NCBI GenBank assembly: GCA_942490895.1
Contig: CALNZC010000094.1
Coordinates: forward strand, 124,001 to 188,000
Source of the DNA: JAGNXB01 sp942490895
GTDB taxonomy: Bacteria > Bacteroidota > Bacteroidia > Chitinophagales > Saprospiraceae
Length of the DNA stretch: 64,000 bases
Reading direction: 5' to 3'
Shown: positions 44,602 to 52,348 of the stretch, piece after piece
How the letters are laid out: each line of letters opens with the position of its first letter
Position numbering within the stretch: the stretch's first letter is position 1
Program-made: the position numbers and the translations under genes
The notes under the pieces: generated by a model
Told to the model about the DNA's origin: nothing
The model's database searches: none
The model's input: the letters and a program-made list of their open reading frames with translations, nothing else

Positions 44602-45804
44602 ATGGCCGCACACAAAATTTTCAACGATCCCGTCTACGGATTTGTGACGATTCCACGTGGGATCATCATGAACCTGGTGGAACATCCCTGGTTTCAACGC
44701 CTCCGTCGGGTACGGCAATTGGGTATGACGGATTTTGTCTATCCGGGTGCTTTGCATACCCGTTTCCAGCATGCCCTGGGCGCCTTGCACCTGATGCAAT
44801 CCACCATTGAGGTGCTCCGCAGCAAGGATGTGGAGATCACCCCGGAGGAAGCGGAAGCTGTCCAGATTGCCATATTGTTACATGATATCGGCCACGGACC
44901 ATTCAGCCACGTGTTGGAACATACCCTCCTCCCCTATCATCACGAAGAATTGTCGCAGGCCATCATGGCCCAACTGAATCATCAATTTCAGGGTCGCCTG
45001 GATCTGGCCCTGTCCATTTTTGCAGATACCTACCCCAAACCCTTCCTCCACCAGTTAGTTTCCGGACAATTGGATATGGACCGAATGGACTATCTCAATC
45101 GGGATAGTTTCTTTACCGGTGTCCATGAAGGGGTCATCGGGTATGACCGCATCGTGAAAATGCTATCTGTGGTGGATGGCCAACTGGTTGTTGAGGAAAA
45201 AGGAGTTTATTCCATCGAAAAGTTTTTGATCGCCCGACGACTGATGTACTGGCAGGTTTACCTCCACAAGACCGTATTGGCAGCCGAGCGCATGCTGATC
45301 CTGGTCCTGGAGCGGCTGGCCCGATTGCATCGGGAAGGCAGCCGGGTGGTCACTTCGCGTACGTTGAAAGCCATTCTGGACTTTCCAACCGACCGCAGTC
45401 TTCCGGTCAGCTCCATCCTCCATGAATTTGTCCGTCTGGACGACACAGACATTGTACACGAATTGAAGGAGATGCGGCATTCTTCAGATTTCCTGCTTCA
45501 GTTTCTGTCCAATGCATTGTTAGATCGCCAATTATTCAAGGTGTATCTGGACCGGCAGGCCCCACCTGAAGATTTGCTTCAAGAGGTTCGGGAGTCGACA
45601 AAAGAAAAGTTTGGTGCTTTGACGCCTGAGTGGGCCTCCTTGATCATTACTGGCAAGGAGGAATCCAAAGCCTACCTGGAGGGAAATGATGAGATCCTGA
45701 TCCTGAAGAAGTCCGGAAAGTTGATCCGGTATTCTGATGAAACGGATTCACCCATCCGGGAACGGATCACCGAAAAGCATTTTTTGATCTATCCCAGGAG
45801 TTGA
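44602..45804 (+). CDS. HD-superfamily phosphohydrolase
   Basis: 400-aa dGTPase-like HD protein. 'FQRLRRVRQLGMTDFVYPGALHTRFQHALG' region supplies the first His, 'ILLHDIGHGPFSHVLEH' the HD pair, and 'QLDMDRMDYLNRDSFFTGV' the last Asp. This SAMHD1/dNTPase-like family is widespread in Bacteroidota; the natural substrate (dNTP or signalling nucleotide) is not certain. Divergent from porX with 205 bp between starts. ATG 44602 begins the conserved region; an upstream extension to 44431 overlaps the promoter and is rejected. Confidence 0.9.
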   Translation: MAAHKIFNDPVYGFVTIPRGIIMNLVEHPWFQRLRRVRQLGMTDFVYPGALHTRFQHALGALHLMQSTIEVLRSKDVEITPEEAEAVQIAILLHDIGHGPFSHVLEHTLLPYHHEELSQAIMAQLNHQFQGRLDLALSIFADTYPKPFLHQLVSGQLDMDRMDYLNRDSFFTGVHEGVIGYDRIVKMLSVVDGQLVVEEKGVYSIEKFLIARRLMYWQVYLHKTVLAAERMLILVLERLARLHREGSRVVTSRTLKAILDFPTDRSLPVSSILHEFVRLDDTDIVHELKEMRHSSDFLLQFLSNALLDRQLFKVYLDRQAPPEDLLQEVRESTKEKFGALTPEWASLIITGKEESKAYLEGNDEILILKKSGKLIRYSDETDSPIRERITEKHFLIYPRS

Positions 45805-45903
45805 GCCGTTCTCATCACCTTACTTTGATCCTGCTATTCCACAGGTTTGGAAAGACGTTTTTCCACCCCCGTCTGTTGGCCTGGCCTTTGGCCATGCCTA
45901 CAG

Positions 45904-45921
45904 CCACCCCCGCCAGCGGGG
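45904..45921. repeat. Short GC hairpin between convergent genes
   Basis: CCCCCGC-CA-GCGGGGG: seven-base perfect arms, no T-run, in the 174-bp gap between convergent genes. Confidence 0.55.
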
Positions 45922-45978
45922 GACGCTACAATGCCGATTCGGTTTCTTGGGGTAACCTGAAACTAGAGACCAGGGCGT

Positions 45979-46884
45979 TTAGAGACCGATCTGGTTGTAG
46001 CGGGAAGCATTGGCCGGATCGATCAGACCCATGAGGTCTTTCACCTGGCGTTTCATGCCCATATCCGCTTCCTTGTAGATCTCCACCACTTCTTGATTCT
46101 TGGCATTCGCAAAAAGCTGAATGGCCATACTGTTGCGGTTGATCTTGGCAATGGTAGCGATGGCATCAATTGCTTTCAGCATATTGATCTTGCCCTTTGC
46201 CGGGTCGCGGTGCATTTCATCCAAACCTTTGAGGTGGTAAGTATAGGATGCTTCGCGCATGGGCTTAAACGTGGGATTCAAGGCATTCTCTACCATCCAG
46301 TAGCGATTCCGGGTACCATCGGTTGGTTTCCATCCTTTGTTGCCATTTGAAACCGAAGACGGGATCATATTGATGATCTCCTGGGCGGCCTGGAAATAGG
46401 GTTCTCCTCCACTCTTGGAGTATGTATCATAATCCAGAGCCAGGATGTAATAGGCATAGAAGGACAGGATGGAGGATAGATTATCGACGAAGGCATTGCG
46501 ACTGAAAACAATCGGTTGGTACTGATCGTAGGTAAAGGTCACATCCTTGTCTACGTGCATCAGGATGGATGATTTGTAGTTGCTGCCATAGACCGGGCGA
46601 ACGGCCTGGATGGACATGTCTGCGCCAAAGGAGTTGAGGCTGTACTCGTCTTTGATGGTCAACTGGATGGTCACCTCAATCCGTTCATCGATTTCGAAGA
46701 CATCTTCGGTAAACGGCTGGTTGTTCATAAACTCCTGGATCGCCGTCCGCAAGGTTTGAAAGACTTGTGGATCGACACTTTGGAGGCGAGGAGTGTTCAC
46801 GATGATATTCACCTTCAACTCCTGGGCAGAGAGGGATGTGACAGCGATCATCAGAAAAAAGAGGGTACGAAATAGGTGCTTCAT
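45979..46884 (-). CDS. DUF4835 family protein, possibly T9SS-related
   Basis: 301 aa from the ATG at 46884 (signal 'MKHLFRTLFFLMIAVTSLSA'). 'LKVNIIVNTPRLQSVDPQVF', 'EVTIQLTIKDEYSLNSFGAD' and 'AYYILALDYDTYSKSGGEPY' are the conserved DUF4835 sequence. Some annotations name this family PorD and link it to T9SS; I hold that with moderate confidence. It lies downstream of coaBC, rpoZ and bamD, an order shared with other Bacteroidota. An in-frame start at 46968 lies upstream of the promoter box and is rejected. Confidence 0.85.
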   Translation of the reverse strand: MKHLFRTLFFLMIAVTSLSAQELKVNIIVNTPRLQSVDPQVFQTLRTAIQEFMNNQPFTEDVFEIDERIEVTIQLTIKDEYSLNSFGADMSIQAVRPVYGSNYKSSILMHVDKDVTFTYDQYQPIVFSRNAFVDNLSSILSFYAYYILALDYDTYSKSGGEPYFQAAQEIINMIPSSVSNGNKGWKPTDGTRNRYWMVENALNPTFKPMREASYTYHLKGLDEMHRDPAKGKINMLKAIDAIATIAKINRNSMAIQLFANAKNQEVVEIYKEADMGMKRQVKDLMGLIDPANASRYNQIGL

Positions 46885-46924
46885 CATAGCAGACATTAAC
46901 CATTGCCGATTGTCGACAGTTTGT

Positions 46925-46932
46925 GCAAATCT
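46925..46932 (-). promoter_or_regulatory. -7 box of the DUF4835 gene
   Basis: Minus strand TAGATTTG; TTG at 46951-46949 is 16 bp away, shorter than ideal. About 40 nt to the ATG. Confidence 0.5.
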
Positions 46933-47396
46933 AGCTTGTCCTGTTGAAACAAGCTGGACACATTGCATGAAACGAGGATTCTTCCTGGAAAGTATAACCG
47001 GAGTTCACTTTCCAAGTTGCAAGAGAAGTGCCAAAATGGAGGGGATGAGGAGTGGAGGAGGTTTTGAGTTCATACCAGAAGATCCAATGCCTGATTCCAG
47101 ATGTCAATAGCCACCGGTTTTAAGCGGGTTACTGATTCGGGCTTTGTCTCAAAGGCGTTATTGAGTTACTGCCTCCGGCAGCCAGGATTTCGTTAAGGGG
47201 TTATTTCGAAAGTAGAGGAACCCCGAAGGGGTTCAAGATAGTAGCCCCGGGCTGCGCCTGGACATGGGGCTTTCAGCACCATCGTCCATGGTGAAACCCG
47301 GGGTTGTCTGTACGCACCTTTCACAACCCTGGAGGGGTTGAAGAAATGCCCACATCTTCCGGTGACCTTGCCTAGAAATGGTTGACAGCCATGAAA

Positions 47397-47452
47397 GGAA
47401 TAAGAAATGAGGAATGAGGAATGAAAAATGAGGAAGTGGGAAGGCGGAAAGC
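47397..47452 (+). repeat. Heptamer-phased repeat, 8 units
   Basis: Eight consecutive 7-bp units: GGAATAA, GAAATGA, GGAATGA, GGAATGA, AAAATGA, GGAAGTG, GGAAGGC, GGAAAGC. The phase holds although units drift. Confidence 0.8.
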
Positions 47453-47496
47453 GAAATACCTGGCCTTGACTGGTCGTAAGCCCTGAAGGGGCGTTA

Positions 47497-47531
47497 TGAA
47501 TAAGGAATAAGAAATGACAAATGAGGAAGGT
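47497..47531 (+). repeat. Heptamer-phased repeat, 5 units
   Basis: TGAATAA, GGAATAA, GAAATGA, CAAATGA, GGAAGGT in perfect 7-bp phase; same unit family as 47397-47452. Confidence 0.75.
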
Positions 47532-47735
47532 GAAAATTGGTAGGAACGGTGAGAATGAATAAATCGAAATCTTGTCTGGAAAGGTGGCAAGCCCTGAAGG
47601 GGCGAAAGCAACAGTTGACGGGATCTGAGACGGAGGGGGAAGAAAATGTGAGACTCAGAGACGAAGAGACTGAGAGACGACGGGAAAGCGGACGATGGTG
47701 CTAAGGCATCATGTCCAGATGCTGCAAGGTGGAAT

Positions 47736-48953
47736 CTAGGTCAATAAGGAAGCGAGAGCATTGACAATATCCGTGGCGACTGCGGTCTTGGACTTCAGAT
47801 CAAAGGTTTGCGGATCACCTTTTGGGAAAACCAGGCTGACCTTGTTGGTATCTCCTGCAAATCCGGCTCCGGCATCGCGCAGGGAGTTGAGGACGATGAA
47901 GTCAAAATTCTTAGCCACCAATTTCTTGCGGGCGTACTCCAGTTCATTCGTCGTTTCCAGAGCAAATCCAACCAGAATCTGATCCGGCCGTTTATTGGCT
48001 CCGAGGGTGGCGGCAATATCCGGATTGCGGACCAGGTCGAGAGACAGGGTGTCGTTATTGCCGGTCTTCTTGATCTTTTCTTTGGCTTCTGTGGCCGGGC
48101 GATAATCGGCAACAGCTGCAGCGAGGATGCCTGCATCGCAACTGGGGAAGATCCGTTCAGATGCCACCAGAAGATCACGAGCTGTGGTGACGGGGACAAT
48201 CTGGATATTTGGATGAGTCGGGCGGATGTCCACCGGGCCGAGGAGGAGGTGGACGGTGGCCCCTCTTCGGGCCAGTTCATCTGCCAGGGCAACACCCATT
48301 TTACCGCTGGAGTGGTTGGTCAGGTAGCGCACTGGATCAAGCGCCTCCTGGGTTGGGCCGGCTGTCACCATGATGGTTTTGCCGAGAAGGTCCTGGGTAG
48401 TGGCCAGGTCCTGCTCCAGAAATGCGATGATGTCTTCCGGTTCGGCCATTCGCCCCGGGCCGATAAGGCCGCTCGCCAATTCACCATCTCCGACTGGAAT
48501 GGTGCGTATACCATCTGCCAGGAGGGTTTCCATATTGCGACGTGTCGCCGGATGGGCCCACATGTCCAGATCCATTGCTGGAGCCACCAGGATCGGGCAG
48601 CGAGAAGATAGAATGGTAGCCAAGAGGAGGTCATCACAAATGCCGTTGGCCATGCGCGCCAGTGTGTTGGCGGTGGCCGGGGCGACAAGAATCCGATCTG
48701 CCCACAATCCCATCTCGACATGGTTATTCCATTGCCCCGCATCCATGATGTCCGTAAAGACGGGATTTTTCGAGAGGGTACTCAGTGTGAGTGGGCTCAC
48801 AAACTGGGTCGCGGCCTGTGTCATGATCACACGAACCTCTGCACCAGCCTTGACCAGAAGACGGGTCAGGAAGGCGGACTTATAGGCAGCGATGCTACCT
48901 GTCACTCCGAGAAGAATTCGTTTTCCCTGAAGGGCGGACATAGGCTTATTCAC
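47736..48953 (-). CDS. coaBC: Bifunctional phosphopantothenoylcysteine decarboxylase/synthase
   Basis: Two steps of coenzyme A synthesis. The N-terminal flavoprotein CoaC domain shows 'ILLGVTGSIAAYKSAFLTRL', 'APATANTLARMANGICDDLL' and 'VAPAMDLDMWAHPAT' (catalytic motif). The C-terminal CoaB domain shows 'VTAGPTQEALDPVRYLTNHS' and 'SGKMGVALADELARRGA'. 405 aa; the ATG at 48953 or the one four codons on (48941) may be used. Eight bases after rpoZ on the minus strand. Confidence 0.95.
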   Translation of the reverse strand: MNKPMSALQGKRILLGVTGSIAAYKSAFLTRLLVKAGAEVRVIMTQAATQFVSPLTLSTLSKNPVFTDIMDAGQWNNHVEMGLWADRILVAPATANTLARMANGICDDLLLATILSSRCPILVAPAMDLDMWAHPATRRNMETLLADGIRTIPVGDGELASGLIGPGRMAEPEDIIAFLEQDLATTQDLLGKTIMVTAGPTQEALDPVRYLTNHSSGKMGVALADELARRGATVHLLLGPVDIRPTHPNIQIVPVTTARDLLVASERIFPSCDAGILAAAVADYRPATEAKEKIKKTGNNDTLSLDLVRNPDIAATLGANKRPDQILVGFALETTNELEYARKKLVAKNFDFIVLNSLRDAGAGFAGDTNKVSLVFPKGDPQTFDLKSKTAVATDIVNALASLLT

Positions 48954-48961
48954 CTGGGGGA

Positions 48962-49300
48962 TTACTCCTCCGGTGTCTCTTCCTTATATCGGATATGCAG
49001 TTCATCTTCCATGAATTCCTGCATGCTGATAATCGCCGGGTTAGGAAGCTTCTCATAGACCTTGGAGATCTCGATCTGCTCTTTGTTCTCCTGGACCTCT
49101 TCGATAGTCTCTGTATGAACAGCAAACTCTTCCAACTTTTCGTGGAGTTCCTTCTTCATATCCACGGCTACCTGTCGGGACCGTTTGCTGATGATAGCGA
49201 GGGACTCGTAGATATTTCCGGTCTTCTCAACCAGACGCTCGATTTCGAGTGCTTTGAGATGTGGGTCAAGGCCCTGGTACTTACTTTTCAGGTCGGACAT
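48962..49300 (-). CDS. rpoZ: RNA polymerase omega subunit (Rpb6-like)
   Basis: 112 aa. 'VEKTGNIYESLAIISKRSRQVAVDMKKELHEKLEEF' region is the conserved omega/Rpb6 core of Bacteroidota, which is larger and more divergent than the E. coli subunit. It helps assemble and stabilise RNA polymerase. Tightly packed between bamD (3 bp) and coaBC (8 bp). Confidence 0.85.
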   Translation of the reverse strand: MSDLKSKYQGLDPHLKALEIERLVEKTGNIYESLAIISKRSRQVAVDMKKELHEKLEEFAVHTETIEEVQENKEQIEISKVYEKLPNPAIISMQEFMEDELHIRYKEETPEE

Positions 49301-49303
49301 GGA

Positions 49304-50098
49304 TCAGATTGTGTTTAAGGCTTTCCTCGTTTCAGATTCGGTGCGAGTCAGTTCTTCACTGTACGCGCTTTGGGGATATTTTGCACGGAAGAGCTTGGCA
49401 AATTCCAAGGTCTTCTCGTAACGTTCGGCTTTTTTACTCACTACACTGTTCTCGGCCCAGGCAAATGCTGCATCGACCATCAGGTAACGAACAAGTTCTG
49501 CATCACTTGTCTCCGGAAAGTCTTTGAGGAGATTCTCAAAGGTGTGAAGTGCTGCCTGATACTGGCGGAGATCATAGTAGAGTTTGGCTTCGGCAAAAGC
49601 TTTCTTTTCCAATTTGGCACGCAGGCCATCAATCAGCTGATTGCACTCTGGAACACGCTCACTCTTTGGGTAGGCATTGACAAAATCTTGCAAACCGTCG
49701 ATCGCTTTCTGGGTAAACGACTGTTCCAGTCGAAATTTGGGCGACATGCGATAGTTCGAAAAGGCGGCCATAAAGTCGGCCTCTTCCTTCATTGTACTTA
49801 GAGAGTAAGTGGTGGAAAAGTTCTTGAAGTAGTACGCTGCGAGGACGTAATTCTTCAGATGATAATGGGTATAGGCGTACTTGAAGTAAAGATCTTCAGC
49901 CTCTTTTTGCCCGCGGAAGTTGTTGATAATCAGCTCAAAAAGCGTCTGAGCCTTCTGGTACTCCCCTTCTTCAAACAGGGCGATGCCTTTGTTGTAGATC
50001 AGATTGGTATCTCCGCTGAGGCGGATACGCTCAAAGTCTGATTTACAACTTGCAAAAACAACTAATAATAGGCTAATGCCCAGGATCCTCATTCTCAT
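49304..50098 (-). CDS. bamD: Outer membrane assembly lipoprotein BamD
   Basis: 264-aa TPR lipoprotein of the BAM complex that inserts beta-barrels. Lipobox 'LLLVVFASC' with Cys about residue 18. TPRs: 'YNKGIALFEEGEYQKAQTLF', 'YAYTHYHLKNYVLAAYYFKN', 'LYYDLRQYQAALHTFENLLK'. First gene of the bamD-rpoZ-coaBC unit. Promoter box 7 nt upstream of the ATG. Confidence 0.92.
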   Translation of the reverse strand: MRMRILGISLLLVVFASCKSDFERIRLSGDTNLIYNKGIALFEEGEYQKAQTLFELIINNFRGQKEAEDLYFKYAYTHYHLKNYVLAAYYFKNFSTTYSLSTMKEEADFMAAFSNYRMSPKFRLEQSFTQKAIDGLQDFVNAYPKSERVPECNQLIDGLRAKLEKKAFAEAKLYYDLRQYQAALHTFENLLKDFPETSDAELVRYLMVDAAFAWAENSVVSKKAERYEKTLEFAKLFRAKYPQSAYSEELTRTESETRKALNTI

Positions 50099-50105
50099 AA
50101 GCCTG

Positions 50106-50113
50106 CAAAGTTA
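50106..50113 (-). promoter_or_regulatory. -7 box of bamD
   Basis: Minus strand TAACTTTG then CAGGCTT and the ATG at 50098 (7 nt). Confidence 0.55.
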
Positions 50114-50223
50114 AGGGGAAAACGGAACTCTCCTAAGAATCTTTGCTTGAAAGCGCGGATTAAGAGAAGATTAACGCAAAAGGGAGGGGAGGAGTTGAGG
50201 AGGAAGGAGTCGAGGAGGATGGC

Positions 50224-51945
50224 GCCCAGACGATTCGCCTGGTGGCCCCGAGAACTCGGGGTCTGGATCCAGACCGCAAGCGTCTGGGTTCGGATGGCCG
50301 GGCAAGGAGGTTATTTCGTTATTGAGTTATTGAGTTATTTCGAGGAAGATGTATGAGAATTCATGATAACCTCAACCCCTGCCCTTCTCCTTTCCAAGGA
50401 GAAGGGAGTGAACCAGGCCTCCGTCTTTTCACCTTCGCAAGGCGGGCCGGGAACGGCGTTGGTGGTGCCGTAGCAGTTCGACCCCGACGGGGCCGCCTTC
50501 CGGGTGTGCCAGCTTAACTATAAATGTTTGACCCCTACGGGGCCAGTTTGGGGAGGAGTCTAGAGGCGGTATTCAGTGCTCGGTGTTCGGTGCCCAGACG
50601 ATTCGCCTGGTGGCGAATGTCTGGATCCAGACCGCAAGCGTCTGGGTTCGGAAGGCAGGGCAAGGAGGTTATTTCGTTATTGAGTTATTTCGAGGAAGAT
50701 GATGAGATTCATGAAACCCACCCCCTTCTCCTTCCAAGAGGACCCCGCAAGGCGGGCGGAACGGCGGGGGGCCGTAGCAGTCGACCCCGACGGCCGCCTC
50801 GGCAGCACATAAATGTGACCCCTACAGGGCCAGTGGGGAGAGCAGAGCGGATCGGCGCGGAGGCAGGGAAGGTTATGAGGAAGGCGTCGGTGTTCGGTGC
50901 CCAGACGATTCGCCTGGTGGCGAATGTCTGGAGTGGGGTTCGGATGGCCGGGCAAGGAGGTTATTTCGTTATTGAGTTATTGAGTTATTTCGAGGAAGAT
51001 GTATGAGAATTCATGATAACCTCAACCCCTGCCCTTCTCCTTTCCAAAGGGAGTGAACCAGGCCTCCGTCTTTTCACCTTCGCAAGGCGGGTCGGGAACG
51101 GCGTTGGTGGTGCCGTAGCAGTTCGACCCCGACGGGGCCGCCTTTCGGGTGTGCCAGCTTAACTATAAATGTTTGACCCCTACGGGGCCAGTTTGGGGAG
51201 GAGTCTAGAGGCGGTATTCAGTGCTCGGTATTCGGCGACCCGACGATTCGTCTGGTGGCCCCGAGAACTCGGGGTCGGATCAGACGGCAAGGCGTTTGGG
51301 TTCGGATGGCGGGCAGAGAGGTTGTGAGGAAGGCGTTCGGTGTTCGGTGCCCAGACGATTCGCCTGGTGGCGAATGTCTGGATCCAGACCGCAAGCGTCT
51401 GGGTTCGGATGGCAGGGCAAGGAGGTTATGAGGAAGGTTCTGTGTTCGGTGTTCGGTGCCCAGACGATTCGCCTGGTGGCCCCGAGAACTCGGGGTCTGG
51501 ATCCAGACCGCAAGCGTCTGGGTTCGGATGGCCGGGCAAGGAGGTTATTTCGTTATTGAGTTATTGAGTTATTTCGAGGAAGATGTATGAGAATTCATGA
51601 TAACCTCAACCCCTGCCCTTCTCCTTTCCAAGGAGAAGGGAGTGAACCAGGCCTCCGTCTTTTCACCTTCGCAAGGCGGGCCGGGAACGGCGTTGGTGGT
51701 GCCGTAGCAGTTCGACCCCGACGGGGCCGCCTTCCGGGTGTACCAGCTTAACTATAAATGTTTGACCCCTACAGGGCCAGTTTGGGGAGGAGTCTAGGAG
51801 GCGGTATTCGGTGCTCGGTATTCGGCGACCCGACGATTCGTCTGGTGGCCCCGGGAGCCGGTCGGTGGAGGGGGGGGGGCGTCTGGGTTCGGAAGGCAGG
51901 GCAAGGAGGTTATTGGGTTATTGAGTTATTTCGAAAATGCAATGC
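50224..51945. repeat. Composite tandem repeat array, seven copies in long and short forms
   Basis: Each unit starts with GCCCAGACGATTCGCCTGG or the variant GACCCGACGATTCGTCTGG. Starts: 50224, 50592, 50899, 51237, 51349, 51458, 51827. Lengths: 368, 307, 338, 112, 109, 369 and about 118 bp. Short units hold only module A (about 110 bp, ending near 'GGGCAAGGAGGTTAT'); long units add module B (about 258 bp). Module B contains TTATTGAG octamers, the hairpin CCCTTCTCCTT/AAGGAGAAGGG, GACCCCGACGGGGCC and GACCCCTACGGGGCC palindromes, and ends in CGGTGTT heptamers. Units 1 and 6 are nearly identical. No gene; apparent open frames are repeat translations. Confidence 0.9.
50382..50406. repeat. Hairpin repeat of the AACCTCAACCCC...GGAGAAGGG family
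   Basis: Perfect 11-bp arms CCCTTCTCCTT (50382-50392) and AAGGAGAAGGG (50396-50406) preceded by 'TAACCTCAACCCCTG'. Also present in array units 3 (shortened) and 6, and in related form at about 62009-62050 and 62228-62272. This sort of hairpin is a common dispersed repeat in many environmental bacteria. Confidence 0.75.
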
Positions 51946-52288
51946 CGTTCGGATTCGAATCCAGGCTGTGCGCCCTGCAGGGGTGATACAGTGAAGTAAT
52001 TACTTATGCGGGGAATCAGATCTAGACTCCGTGGTGGTCAACGACAGTGTGCTTTCCCTGTTCGAACTTTGAAAAGTCGCTGAGATATGGCGTGAGCAAC
52101 AAGGGTCACAGAGGGTAACCTCCCTCCTACAGTGGGCAGGCATCCCCGGAAATCCACCAATAGGCGGATCGTCTGAGGGCGGAAGGGACTTTGAGACGAA
52201 GAGACTGAGGGAATATACTGGTGACTTCAGTCGCCAGAGGACGGGGAAAAGAAATGAGGAAGGCGCCGCCTGCCGCTATCGCGTCCAT

Positions 52289-52316
52289 GCGAATGGCGAA
52301 TGGCGAAAGGCGAAAG
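52289..52316 (+). repeat. Heptamer-phased repeat, 4 units
   Basis: GCGAATG, GCGAATG, GCGAAAG, GCGAAAG, immediately upstream of the hutU promoter box. Confidence 0.8.
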
Positions 52317-52322
52317 GCTGGC

Positions 52323-52330
52323 TATCTTTG
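52323..52330 (+). promoter_or_regulatory. -7 box of hutU
   Basis: TATCTTTG, 18 nt before the ATG at 52349. The expected -33 position falls inside the GCGAATG/GCGAAAG heptamers, with no TTG. Confidence 0.5.
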
Positions 52331-52348
52331 CCGGACCAAGATGTATAG

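Larger units (their letters stand above)
46933..47735. other. Repeat-rich intergenic region
   Basis: No gene. Contains palindromic elements GAACCCC-GAA-GGGGTTC (47218-47234), CAACCC-TGGA-GGGGTTG (47323-47340) and two copies of AAGCCCTGAAGGGGCG (47478-47493, 47589-47604), plus two heptamer-phased blocks. It splits the coaBC-DUF4835 neighbourhood. Confidence 0.7.
51946..52348. other. Intergenic between the repeat array and hutU
   Basis: No gene. Contains a heptamer block (52289-52316) and a -7-like TATCTTTG (52323-52330) just before hutU; no other structure seen. Confidence 0.55.

Noticed and set aside
47372..47611. Minus-strand open frame with repeated 'SSFLI' peptides
   Set aside because: It is only the translation of the GGAATGA heptamer repeat.
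50524..51567. Open frames within the repeat array
   Set aside because: They are translations of repeated DNA with no start context, and they change frame from unit to unit.
51945..51960. GGATTCGAATCC, like a tRNA T-arm
   Set aside because: No acceptor, D- or anticodon-arm can be folded around it; it is a short palindrome.
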